DNA of 64,000 nt from Planctomyces sp. Lineage in GTDB: Bacteria; Planctomycetota; Planctomycetia; Planctomycetales; Planctomycetaceae. The notes beneath the pieces are model-generated. The model did no database searches, was not told the DNA's origin, and saw nothing but the letters and a program-made list of their open reading frames with translations. The position numbers were made by a program, and so were the translations under genes. The stretch covers positions 62,001 to 126,000 of the forward strand of contig JAHBXW010000008.1 in assembly GCA_019636235.1 (NCBI GenBank). The letters are read 5' to 3'. Shown here piece by piece: positions 41,405 to 50,026 of the stretch. The first letter of the stretch is position 1. Every line of letters begins with the position of its first letter.

Positions 41405-41443
41405 CGGCCGGCGCGCCGCGGCGTGAGCCAGAGACGCCGGCCG
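41405..41443. terminator. Possible terminator between convergent genes
   Basis: CGGCCGGCG (41405-41413) pairs with CGCCGGCCG (41435-41443) across a 21-base loop. The site lies just after the stop of the secreted-protein gene and before the end of the convergent SulP gene. There is no T run. Confidence 0.35.
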
Positions 41444-41508
41444 TTCGCCAGGATGCACTGTCGAGGCCGTTCGTCGGACGGGCGGCTGTTTCGGCCTGGG
41501 CCGCCCCA

Positions 41509-43275
41509 TCAGCGGGCCGTTGATCCGTCCGCCGGGGAGTCGACCAATCCCGCCGATCGGGGACCTGCTGACTGCGCGGCCGCGGAGGGGAGCGGCGATT
41601 CGTTCTGCAGAAACTGTTCGAGAGTGATGCGGCGCCCCATTTCGCCCAGCCGGCCATCGGCGTCGACGGCGCGGAGCATGTCCCGGACGCCGCCGTGCGC
41701 GCCGATCACCCGCAACCCCAGGCTCCGTCGCGCCAGTTCGGAGTGCAGGCTCAGCAACATCTTCGCGCCGGCCACATCGACAATCGGCGCATCGGACAGA
41801 TCGCAGATCGCCAGTCGCAGACCGGGATCCGCATCAATGTGCCGCAGCGCCTCGCGGTGCACGTGCTCGGCATTGAAGTACAACAACGACGCTTCCGGAC
41901 GCAGCACCATCACGCTGGCCAGCCGTTCGTTTTCCGGATGCCGCGCAAGGTCCGAATACCGCGACGTCCCCGGGATTCGCCCCAGCACCGCGACGTGCGG
42001 CTGGGACGCCCCCGCCAGCAGCATCAGCAGCGAGGCGATCGACGCCAGCAGCACCCCCTTGAGAATCCCGAACACCAGCACGCCCGACAACGCGAGGATC
42101 GCTATCCAGAACTCCCGGCGGCTCACCCGCCACAGTTCCTTGAGACCGGCGACATTGAACAGCCCGCGCACGGCGACCAGCACGATCGCCGCCAGGATCA
42201 CCGTCGGCAGGTTCGCGATCAGCTCCGTCAGCCATGCCAGACACAGGGCCAATGCCCCCGAGGCGATGACCAGCGCCAGCGGCGTCCGGGCGCCCGCCTT
42301 GTCGTTCACCGCCGATTGCGACAAGCCTCCCGCCACCGGGAATCCCTGACCAAACGCCGCCGCGACATTCGCCGCGCCCAGCGCCAGCAGTTCCTGCCGG
42401 GGATCGATCCGCGCAGCGTGCCGGACCGCCAGCGCGCGGGCCGCGGACACCCCCTCAATGTAGGCCAGCAGAAAACAACTGATCGCCAGCGGCAGCACGC
42501 CGTCCACGTCGCGTGGCCGCAACGACGGGACTCGCAACTCGGGGAGCCCGGAAGGCAGCGCTCCCACCGTCGCCACGCCGACATCCTCGAGCGCCGTCAT
42601 GGACAACAGCGCCGTCGCTGCCGCGGCGACCACCAGTGCGATCGGCCGCCCCGGAAAACGGCGGTCCCCGAGGACCAGCAGCGCCAGCGCCGCCAGCCCC
42701 AGCGCCAGCACCCAGACGTTCGTCTCCGGAAGCTGCCTCGCCAGAATCCACAGCCGGTCAAAGAAGCGTTCGCCGCCCCCTTCGACCCCGAACAGCTTCG
42801 GCAGCTGCGTCATGCCGATCGTCAGCGCCGCGCCGGCCTTGAAGCCCAGCAGAACCGTCTCGCTGATGAAGTTCACCAGCCCGCTGAGCCGCAGCAGCCA
42901 CGCCAGTCCGCACACGATCCCCACCATCAGCGCCGCCAGCGAGGCGATCGCCAGTTGGCTGGAGGCTTCGACGTTCGGCATCTCGGCGATTGACGACCCC
43001 ACCAGCATGGCGATCGCCGACGTCGGTCCGATGGCCAGTTGCCGCGATGTCCCCAGCACGGCGTAGCACAGTCCGCCGAACAGATAGCAGTAAATCCCGT
43101 GGTGCGCGGGGAGTCCGGCCAGCGTGGCATACGCCATGGAGACGGGAATCGCGTACGCGGCCAGCGTCAGACCGGCGACCGCGTCCGCCCGCAGCCAGGC
43201 GGGCTGGTAGCCGGCGATCCAGTCCAGGCAGGGCAATCTGGCGCGGCGGCGCTCGCCGTCGGATGCGGCGCTCAT
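41509..43275 (-). CDS. SulP family anion transporter with STAS domain
   Basis: The 588-residue transporter has a membrane domain of about 12-14 helices (about residues 20-420), opened by LAAYAIPVSMAYATLAGLPAHHGIY and containing the helix motif GQGFPVAGGLSQSAVNDKAG. A cytoplasmic STAS domain lies at about 440-560 (ICDLSDAPIVDVAGAKMLLSL). ATG 43275 is preferred to an upstream in-frame ATG because it gives the normal short N-terminus. SulP proteins carry sulfate, bicarbonate or other anions; the substrate is not determined by the motifs, and no sulfate-assimilation or carbonic anhydrase gene is near. Confidence 0.9.
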   Translation of the reverse strand: MSAASDGERRRARLPCLDWIAGYQPAWLRADAVAGLTLAAYAIPVSMAYATLAGLPAHHGIYCYLFGGLCYAVLGTSRQLAIGPTSAIAMLVGSSIAEMPNVEASSQLAIASLAALMVGIVCGLAWLLRLSGLVNFISETVLLGFKAGAALTIGMTQLPKLFGVEGGGERFFDRLWILARQLPETNVWVLALGLAALALLVLGDRRFPGRPIALVVAAAATALLSMTALEDVGVATVGALPSGLPELRVPSLRPRDVDGVLPLAISCFLLAYIEGVSAARALAVRHAARIDPRQELLALGAANVAAAFGQGFPVAGGLSQSAVNDKAGARTPLALVIASGALALCLAWLTELIANLPTVILAAIVLVAVRGLFNVAGLKELWRVSRREFWIAILALSGVLVFGILKGVLLASIASLLMLLAGASQPHVAVLGRIPGTSRYSDLARHPENERLASVMVLRPEASLLYFNAEHVHREALRHIDADPGLRLAICDLSDAPIVDVAGAKMLLSLHSELARRSLGLRVIGAHGGVRDMLRAVDADGRLGEMGRRITLEQFLQNESPLPSAAAQSAGPRSAGLVDSPADGSTAR

Positions 43276-43344
43276 GGCCCGGTTGCCCCCGCGGCAGCGC
43301 GGATGTCGCGGCGCCATTGGTCGCCGGCGGCCGAGCGGGCCGGA

Positions 43345-44076
43345 TCAGGTCGGCGACTGCGTTTGTTTCCAGGCGGCATGGTGCGGCCGAATGACGTCCA
43401 GGATTGCGGGTCCGTCCTTGACGCAGATTGGAATCGCAATGTCTTCAGGGCTGGCCAGCGGAAACTCCGGACGCAGCATCGCGGCCCGCGTCCAGTCAAC
43501 CAGCCCGTCCCACATCGGACCCACCAGGATCAGCGGCGTCGCATGCAGTTTGCGAACCTGCAGCAACTGCCAGACCATCATCGTCTCCAGCACGGTGCCG
43601 ATCCCTCCGGGGACGACCACGAACGCGTCCGAGACAAGCACGAAATGATGCAGCCGCGTGAAGAATGTCCCGTGCTCGTGCGCCTCGGACACGAACGCAT
43701 TGACGTCCTGCTCGAAAGGCAGTTCGATGCGGATGCCCAGCGACTCGCGCTGCCCGTCGGGGTCGGCCAGACGGGCGCCTTCGTTTGCCGCCTGCATCAG
43801 CCCGGGTCCGCCGCCAGTGACGATGTCGCATCCCATTCGCGTCAATTCCGCGCTCACGTCGCGCACGGCGGCATACACCCAATGCGACGGATCGACACGC
43901 GCCGAACCGAAGATCGTCACCCGGTAGCGCTCCCGGCGGGACGGCCGCAGCCGCGTCAAGGTGTTCACGGCCGACCAGAGCTGCAGCACCGTCTGCGACA
44001 GCAGGCGCCGGACGGCTGGCTCGTCGGCCAGGCTGATCGTTTCCGTGGTGTGGGGACCGGCGTTCGCTGGCGTCAT
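43345..44076 (-). CDS. LOG/TIGR00730 family Rossmann-fold protein
   Basis: The 243-residue cytoplasmic protein carries both hallmarks of the LOG (lysine decarboxylase-like) family: GGGPGLMQAANEGA (about residues 86-99) and PGGIGTVLE (about 156-164). These form the active site of cytokinin-type nucleotide phosphoribohydrolases. The sequence between them (FEQDVNAFV, FFTRLHHFVLVSDAFVV) fits the longer bacterial subgroup. ATG 44076 starts before TPANAG. Activity is probably hydrolysis of a nucleoside monophosphate; the physiological role in bacteria is poorly known. It lies 69 bases upstream of the SulP gene on the same strand. Confidence 0.88.
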   Translation of the reverse strand: MTPANAGPHTTETISLADEPAVRRLLSQTVLQLWSAVNTLTRLRPSRRERYRVTIFGSARVDPSHWVYAAVRDVSAELTRMGCDIVTGGGPGLMQAANEGARLADPDGQRESLGIRIELPFEQDVNAFVSEAHEHGTFFTRLHHFVLVSDAFVVVPGGIGTVLETMMVWQLLQVRKLHATPLILVGPMWDGLVDWTRAAMLRPEFPLASPEDIAIPICVKDGPAILDVIRPHHAAWKQTQSPT

Positions 44077-44253
44077 GCATCGCCTCGGGACACGGCGGGA
44101 AGAGCCTGCCTTCGGCCCAATCTTGGCGCACGGTCGAGCGCGATTGCAATCGCGCCGCGGGCGCATTGCAGGACCGGCGATCTCAACGCCGACAACATCT
44201 CCGCGGCTTCAGGGGCCGAGGCGATGCCGGCCGGAATCCCTTCGCAAACCCAG

Positions 44254-47200
44254 TCACTCTCGGGTCTGCAGGAACACGAACGTGCCCTTCTTGTTGGAAA
44301 TGGCGATGTCCAGAAGCCCGTCGCCATTGATGTCCGCAACGTCGAACTGCGTCCCCACGCCGCTGTCGACGTCGATCTCGTGACGCACCCATTTCGGCCG
44401 CGTCCGGACTGTCGTCGTGCCGTCCTCGGCCGTTTCTGAAACGGATTCCCGCTGCAGTTCAAACCAGTGCAGGACAGCTGGCTCCATCCCGCCCGGGCCA
44501 TGGCCGCCGTGCGAGTACCAGCGCTTGCCGGTCACGAAGTCCGGGAGACCGTCGTTGTTGATGTCCGCCAGGACGACGGCGTGCGTTTCGCTGAAGCTGC
44601 GATCGATCTCATGCGTCTTCCATTGCGGATCGGCGCCGGGCGCGGCGACATTCTCGTGCCACCAGATGCCGTAATCGTGGGCGCTGGCCGTCAGGACGTC
44701 GTTGTCGCCGTCGCCATCGAAGTCGAACACGTACATCTGCGAGCAGGCCGGTCCGAACGGCGCGGGATGGAACGTCCAGGGGGAGTCGTTGGGATCGGAC
44801 GGCTGCTCCCACCAGCCGTCGGTGATCAACAAGTCGCTGCGGCCATCGCCGTTGAGATCGCCGACGCCCAGGCCATGGGAAAATCGGTCGGTGCCGGGGG
44901 CGCCGGGGCCGGACACGGGGGACAGCGCCCAGGGCGCGCCGGGATGCGACTTTGGAGTCGCGAAGCCCATCGTGCCTCCTTCGTAGCCCAGCAGCAGGTT
45001 CCGCCGTCCATCCCCGGTGAGGTCCAGGTACTGCGGGCTTTCGTTGTTGGTGACGGGCGTGATTTCATGGCGCCGCCAGGGCGCGCCCGTCTCGCCGGGA
45101 TTCTCAAACCACCAGGTCTGCTTGCCCGGGAAGTCGACGACGATCAGGTCCAGGCGGCCGTCGCCGTTCAGGTCCTCCGCCCAGTTCATGAACGAATCGC
45201 TGTAAACGGCGACGTCGAATTCGTTCGGCTTCTCGAGCAGCGAATGCGTCTTCCAGACGATCGCGCCGCTGGCGTCGCGGGTCTGCTCGAACCACAACGA
45301 ACCCGCGGCGATGTCCATGTCGCCGTCGTTGTCGAAGTCGGCGATGCAGGCGCCTTCGCCGCGAAACTTGTCGTCAAGAACCGTCTTCTGAAAGCGGATC
45401 TCGCCGCGGGCGCGGGAGGCGGGCTCGGCCGCCGCCAGCTCGACCCCCAGCGCGGCGCCGAGGGCCGCCCGCGATGACGGATACTCCGACTGCCCGGCGC
45501 CGGGCTGCACCCGATCGCTGGCGGGATTCGGCTCCAGCAGGTCGATCTCAAAGCTGCGGAACCGGATTTCCGTCGGGCCGCCGGAGTGGAGCTGCAGCGC
45601 GATCACGCCCGCGCGGGCCGCGGCCGGATCATCCCGGTCGAGGCACAACTGGCCGTTGATCCACGTTCGCACGCGGCTGCCGACCGCCACGATCTCATAC
45701 GTGTTCCAGTCCCCCCGTTTGACGTGCTTCTCGGCGTCGTTGTCTTCGAGCAGTCCGCGGCCCAGCTCTTCGTACAGTTTGCCCCACCAGCCGGCGCCGA
45801 TGTCCGCCTGGTAGCCCCGGACCTCCGCGTTCCCAGCCGGAACGCTGCGGAACTGAATCCCGCTGTTGCCTTCGTTGTTGACCAGTTTGACCTCGCAGCG
45901 GAACCGGAAATCGGCCAGCGAGTATTCGCTCACGAGGAACTCGTTGTGCCGCAGCCCGGTGGTCCGGCCGACGAGTTCCCCGTCCTCGACGGTCCACATC
46001 GGCGGCAGGGCGGACGCCGAACCGGCCTCGCCGCCGTGTGCCTGCTCGGTCGTCGAGAACCAGTTCGTCAGGTCCTGGCCGTTGAAGAACCCGGTGATGT
46101 TCTCGCGCGTGGCCAGGATGGGCGTTTGCCCGGCGCCCTGCAGGTACGCGGCCAACGCGCGAATCTCGGCGTCGCTGAGGTTCTTCAGCAGATCGTCCGG
46201 CATCATCGACTGGTCGCTTTCCCGCGAGTCCTCGACGTCTTCCTTCGGAAACGTGACCAGTTCATTGGCCGTCTGCACGGTCAGGTTGGCGCCCGTGTCG
46301 TCCTTGACGAGGCCCGTCAGCACGCGGCCGTCCGCCAGTGCGAACACCGTCGGCCGGTATTCCTTTGCCATCACCGAACTGGGGTCGACAATGTTCGACA
46401 GCAGATATTCCGTGTTGGCGCGGTTCGAACCCGTCAGGTCGGGGCCGACCTTGCCCCCCGTGCCGAACAGCGTGTGGCACTGCTGGCAAGTCTTCGCGAA
46501 CAGCGCCCGGCCCAGTTCGCGGTCCTGCGGCGGTCCGGATTCGGACTCCAGCAAGGCCGTGTACCGGGTCAGCAGTTCCGCCCGATCGGCCGCCGTCTCC
46601 CGGACGACGCCCCACACCTGTTCGAGCTGCGACGTCAGCGAGTCGTCATTCAGGTTCCGCAACTGCCGGACGAGTTCCGCCGACAGGTCGCCACGCGGCA
46701 CGGCGTTGGACTGCACGGCCGCGAGCAACCGTTGCCCGTAGGACGCTCGCGAGGCCAGAGTCCCCAGCGCATCGCGGCGTTCCTCGGGGGTCAGCGTCGC
46801 GTAAGCGGCCACGATCCGGTCCGCCGCCGCATCGTCGTTGATGACGGCCGCCGCCCGAATCGCATCCCGCCGCAGCGCCGGCTCGGACAACAGCGCCGGC
46901 AGGGCGTCCACCAGCCGCGCGTCCCGCGTTTCCAGCAGGAACCGCAGCGCCGCACGCCGTGCGTCGAGCGCCGACTTGCCGTCCTGCAAGGTCTCACGGA
47001 GCGCGGCCGTCGCCCGTTCGTTGCCGAACCGCATCGACACCGCCTGAGCCTCGACGCGCAGCAGCGCGTCCGGCTCGGACGCGTACTTGTCCGCCAGTCC
47101 GGCCAGCGTCGACGATTGCGGCAACTCGCGGCGGCCCCGCAGCGCGCCATTGATGCCCCGGAGGAACGTCAGCCTGGAACGATCCTCTTTGGCTGCTTCC

Positions 47201-49722
47201 AACCCCGCCGCCAACAGCTCCAGCATCTGCTGGGGATCGCCGCTGCCCATCCGCCGGACCATGTAGTCCTGCAGTCTCGGAATGCGGTCGCTGGCGGACA
47301 CCGCCAGTGCCAGCGCCCGCTGCGGATCGACATCCGCGAGCGGCTCGAGCGCGTACCAGTACATCAGCGGCAGGTTGTGGTCCGCATCATCCTCCGCATG
47401 GCTGGTCAGTCCCGCCAGCACGTCCCAGCGCTGCGCGGCCGGCAGCTTCTGACACAGCGCCGCCAGGTGCAGCCGCACCACAGGCGAGGCATCCGCTGTC
47501 GACATTTCGATCAGCCTTGCGGCGACCGCGTCCGGCGCCGAACCGCCCGCCAGCCGCTCTCCCGCGAGCTGCAGCGCCCAGCCCCGGACCCATTCGGATT
47601 CGTCGCTCAGCAGCCGCAGCACCTGCGCCGCGTCGTCGGCCCAGCTCCCGTCCGTCATCACGTGCACGGCCCACAGCGCACGGAGCCGGCGGGTCTCATC
47701 GCCAGGCTGCGCGATCCGCCCGGTCAGGTATTTCAGCGCCTCGTCCGAAGCCGCGCCCGCCGCGGCCCGTTCCTGCAGCAGCCGCCGCGCGTGCCGCACG
47801 TACCAGTCGTTCGGGTTGTCGATCTGCCGCGCCAGCTCGATGTCCGAAGCCGTCGCCAGATTGACCTGCACGGGACGCGTCTGGTTGTACGAAACACGGA
47901 ACACCCGGCCGTTGCTGCGGTCGTGAACCTGCTCCTCGACGCGATGGCACTGGTTGGCGTCGTACCAGTCGATCGTCCACATCTGCCCGTCCGGGCCATA
48001 CCGCATGTTGATCATCTGCGACCACTTGTCGCCGGTCAGCAGGAAGTCCGGATTGCGGTCTCCCGCGTAGCCCGAACCTTCGGGAATCAGCACGTCCACG
48101 TTCACGCGGTTGCCGTGAATGTTGTGCATGAACAGTTTGTTGCGGTACTCGGCCGGCCACGATCCGCCGAGATAGACCATCGCCCCGGCGTGCGCGTGCC
48201 CGCCCCCCAGGTCGTCCGAGCGCTTCTGGTCGTTCGCGTTCCACTGGTTGCCGACGTAGTGCCGGTGCCGCGCGATCGTCTGGATGTCGTCGTAGGTGTG
48301 CGGGTTGAAATGCTGGCCCGCCTGCCGCTGATACCGCGCGCCGGGAATGATGTGATACAGGTGCGGGATCACGCAGGCGGTCGCGAACGCCTGTCCCCAG
48401 TCGTTGAAGTCGACGCCCCAGGGATTGCTCGTCCCCTCCGCGAAGACTTCGAATTCGTGCTTCGTCGGGTGATACCGCCAGATCGCCGCGTTCAGCGGAA
48501 TCCGCTGCCGGTTGGGCGTTCCCGGCTTGCCGACGCGCGAATGCGTGAACACCCCGTGGCAGCCGTACAGCCAGCCGTCCGGCCCCCAGATGAAGGCGTT
48601 CAACGTCTCGTGCGTGTCCTCGTAGTGCCAGCCGTCTAGCAGCACGGTCGCGCCAGCCGGCACGTCCGCCCGCGGCCGCTGCTCGAGTGCGGTGCCCTCC
48701 ATCCCGTCGGGAATGTCGTCGCCGTTCCGGTCAGGAATGAACATCAGGTACGGCGCCGCCCCGACCCACACCCCGCCAAAGCCGACTTCCAGACCGGTGA
48801 CCAGGTTCAGCCCCTCGATGAACACGGTCCGCTTGTCGAGCACGCCGTCCTGGTTCGTGTCCTCAAAGATCAGGATCCGGTCCTTGCCTTCGCCTTCGGG
48901 AGCGCGGGTCGGATAGGTGAACGCCTCCGCGATCCACAGCCGGCCGCGGTCATCGATGCACATCGCCACGGGCTGCTGCACGTCCGGCTCGGCCGCGGCC
49001 AGTTGGACTTCAAACCCCGAAGGAACCCGCATCGCTGCTGCCGCTTCGTGCGGATCGAGTCCGGCGTGCGGGTAGACCTCCGTCACGCTGACGAGAGCCG
49101 CCGGTTTGATCTCTGCCAGTTCGAACTTCGGCCGCTGGGCGTGAAACCGGAAGTCGTCAAAGTTCACATGCCCCCAGCCGCCGGAATTCTGGTCGACGAT
49201 GCGGATCTGGATCATCTTGCCGATGCGTGACGACAGGTCGACGACGACAGGCCGCATTTCCTCCTCGTTGACGCCCGACACCCGAAAGAACGTCCGCGAC
49301 CGGCCATCCTCCTCGACCTGCCGCAGCTCGACGCGCGTGTCCGTTTGCGCGCCCCCGCCGATCAGGAAGCTGCCCCACGGGTGAGTGACCTGGAACGCCG
49401 CGGACGTCAGCGTGCCCCGCGGCGGATCCTTCAGTTTCTCGTAGCCGCCCAGCCAGTACTCGCCCGTGTGCTGCGCCCGCTTGCCCTCGCCGAACTCGCG
49501 GTTCTGGTCGATTTCGCCGCGGATGGGCTGCCCCTCCCAGGCGTCTCCCTCGGCGGTCCAGTCGGTCAGGTCGCCGGTTTCGAAGTCGAGGTTGAGAGCG
49601 CGGCCGTCTTCGGCGACGGGCCGCACGCCGGGGGGCGTCGGCTCATTGATCGGGTTCGCAGCCAGAACGGCGGTTGCCAGCAGCAGCAGGACGGCCGGCA
49701 GCAGGAGCACTCGGGTGGGCAT
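44254..49722 (-). CDS. Giant PVC-type cytochrome/propeller protein with DUF1080 and FG-GAP repeats
   Basis: The 1822-residue secreted protein has these parts in order: signal peptide (1-22); a beta-sandwich binding domain (about 35-190, FLIGGGAQTDTRVELRQVE); a PVC-type beta-propeller (about 230-620, VPSGFEVQLAAAEPDVQQPV); helical HEAT-like repeats (about 640-1055); a cytochrome c domain with CQQCH at 1079-1083 and a likely Met ligand in DQSMMPDD near 1172; a DUF1080 (concanavalin-like) domain (about 1205-1400, FFNGQDLTNWF); and about seven FG-GAP/VCBS repeats (about 1450-1822, DLNGDGRLDLIVVD) that bind calcium. The first modules are the standard planctomycete PVC-cytochrome set. The C-terminal DUF1080 plus FG-GAP addition is unusual. 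Oxidation of sugars or polysaccharide-linked chemistry at the cell surface is inferred, not shown. Confidence 0.9.
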   Translation of the reverse strand: MPTRVLLLPAVLLLLATAVLAANPINEPTPPGVRPVAEDGRALNLDFETGDLTDWTAEGDAWEGQPIRGEIDQNREFGEGKRAQHTGEYWLGGYEKLKDPPRGTLTSAAFQVTHPWGSFLIGGGAQTDTRVELRQVEEDGRSRTFFRVSGVNEEEMRPVVVDLSSRIGKMIQIRIVDQNSGGWGHVNFDDFRFHAQRPKFELAEIKPAALVSVTEVYPHAGLDPHEAAAAMRVPSGFEVQLAAAEPDVQQPVAMCIDDRGRLWIAEAFTYPTRAPEGEGKDRILIFEDTNQDGVLDKRTVFIEGLNLVTGLEVGFGGVWVGAAPYLMFIPDRNGDDIPDGMEGTALEQRPRADVPAGATVLLDGWHYEDTHETLNAFIWGPDGWLYGCHGVFTHSRVGKPGTPNRQRIPLNAAIWRYHPTKHEFEVFAEGTSNPWGVDFNDWGQAFATACVIPHLYHIIPGARYQRQAGQHFNPHTYDDIQTIARHRHYVGNQWNANDQKRSDDLGGGHAHAGAMVYLGGSWPAEYRNKLFMHNIHGNRVNVDVLIPEGSGYAGDRNPDFLLTGDKWSQMINMRYGPDGQMWTIDWYDANQCHRVEEQVHDRSNGRVFRVSYNQTRPVQVNLATASDIELARQIDNPNDWYVRHARRLLQERAAAGAASDEALKYLTGRIAQPGDETRRLRALWAVHVMTDGSWADDAAQVLRLLSDESEWVRGWALQLAGERLAGGSAPDAVAARLIEMSTADASPVVRLHLAALCQKLPAAQRWDVLAGLTSHAEDDADHNLPLMYWYALEPLADVDPQRALALAVSASDRIPRLQDYMVRRMGSGDPQQMLELLAAGLEAAKEDRSRLTFLRGINGALRGRRELPQSSTLAGLADKYASEPDALLRVEAQAVSMRFGNERATAALRETLQDGKSALDARRAALRFLLETRDARLVDALPALLSEPALRRDAIRAAAVINDDAAADRIVAAYATLTPEERRDALGTLASRASYGQRLLAAVQSNAVPRGDLSAELVRQLRNLNDDSLTSQLEQVWGVVRETAADRAELLTRYTALLESESGPPQDRELGRALFAKTCQQCHTLFGTGGKVGPDLTGSNRANTEYLLSNIVDPSSVMAKEYRPTVFALADGRVLTGLVKDDTGANLTVQTANELVTFPKEDVEDSRESDQSMMPDDLLKNLSDAEIRALAAYLQGAGQTPILATRENITGFFNGQDLTNWFSTTEQAHGGEAGSASALPPMWTVEDGELVGRTTGLRHNEFLVSEYSLADFRFRCEVKLVNNEGNSGIQFRSVPAGNAEVRGYQADIGAGWWGKLYEELGRGLLEDNDAEKHVKRGDWNTYEIVAVGSRVRTWINGQLCLDRDDPAAARAGVIALQLHSGGPTEIRFRSFEIDLLEPNPASDRVQPGAGQSEYPSSRAALGAALGVELAAAEPASRARGEIRFQKTVLDDKFRGEGACIADFDNDGDMDIAAGSLWFEQTRDASGAIVWKTHSLLEKPNEFDVAVYSDSFMNWAEDLNGDGRLDLIVVDFPGKQTWWFENPGETGAPWRRHEITPVTNNESPQYLDLTGDGRRNLLLGYEGGTMGFATPKSHPGAPWALSPVSGPGAPGTDRFSHGLGVGDLNGDGRSDLLITDGWWEQPSDPNDSPWTFHPAPFGPACSQMYVFDFDGDGDNDVLTASAHDYGIWWHENVAAPGADPQWKTHEIDRSFSETHAVVLADINNDGLPDFVTGKRWYSHGGHGPGGMEPAVLHWFELQRESVSETAEDGTTTVRTRPKWVRHEIDVDSGVGTQFDVADINGDGLLDIAISNKKGTFVFLQTRE

Positions 49723-50026
49723 GGCGGTTCGGATGGTGAGGCGCAGAAGTCGCGGGACGGTCCCGCGAGAACCGGAATGGAGGAAGCCGCAGTCTACACG
49801 GAACTTCCCCGCGGTTCAGGTCTGCGGCGTTGCGTCCGGTTCCGGCGATGGGTATCACGATGTCGCCGGGGCAAAGGCCGAGTTCTTTCCGCCCCGGATG
49901 CTTCATTGTGGGCATTGACGTGGTGTGTGGGTCGCCGGCGAGGGGCGTGGGTCCCCCCGTCGAGAGAAGGCACGTCGAAACGCGGCACGCTCCTGCTGTG
50001 CTGCCGCATTGTGCGCGAGCAGGCCG
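49723..50026. other. Divergent intergenic region with palindrome
   Basis: No gene is supported. TCGCGGGA/TCCCGCGA (49750-49757 and 49761-49768) forms an 8-base perfect inverted repeat around three bases. On the minus strand a TAGACT hexamer (complement of 49791-49796) could be the -10 of the giant cytochrome gene, which would put the palindrome in its leader; no good -35 is visible. Confidence 0.4.

Noticed and set aside
45586-48639. 1017-codon open frame on the plus strand
   Set aside because: Antisense to the giant cytochrome gene, whose domains are unmistakable; the plus-strand translation is compositionally abnormal.
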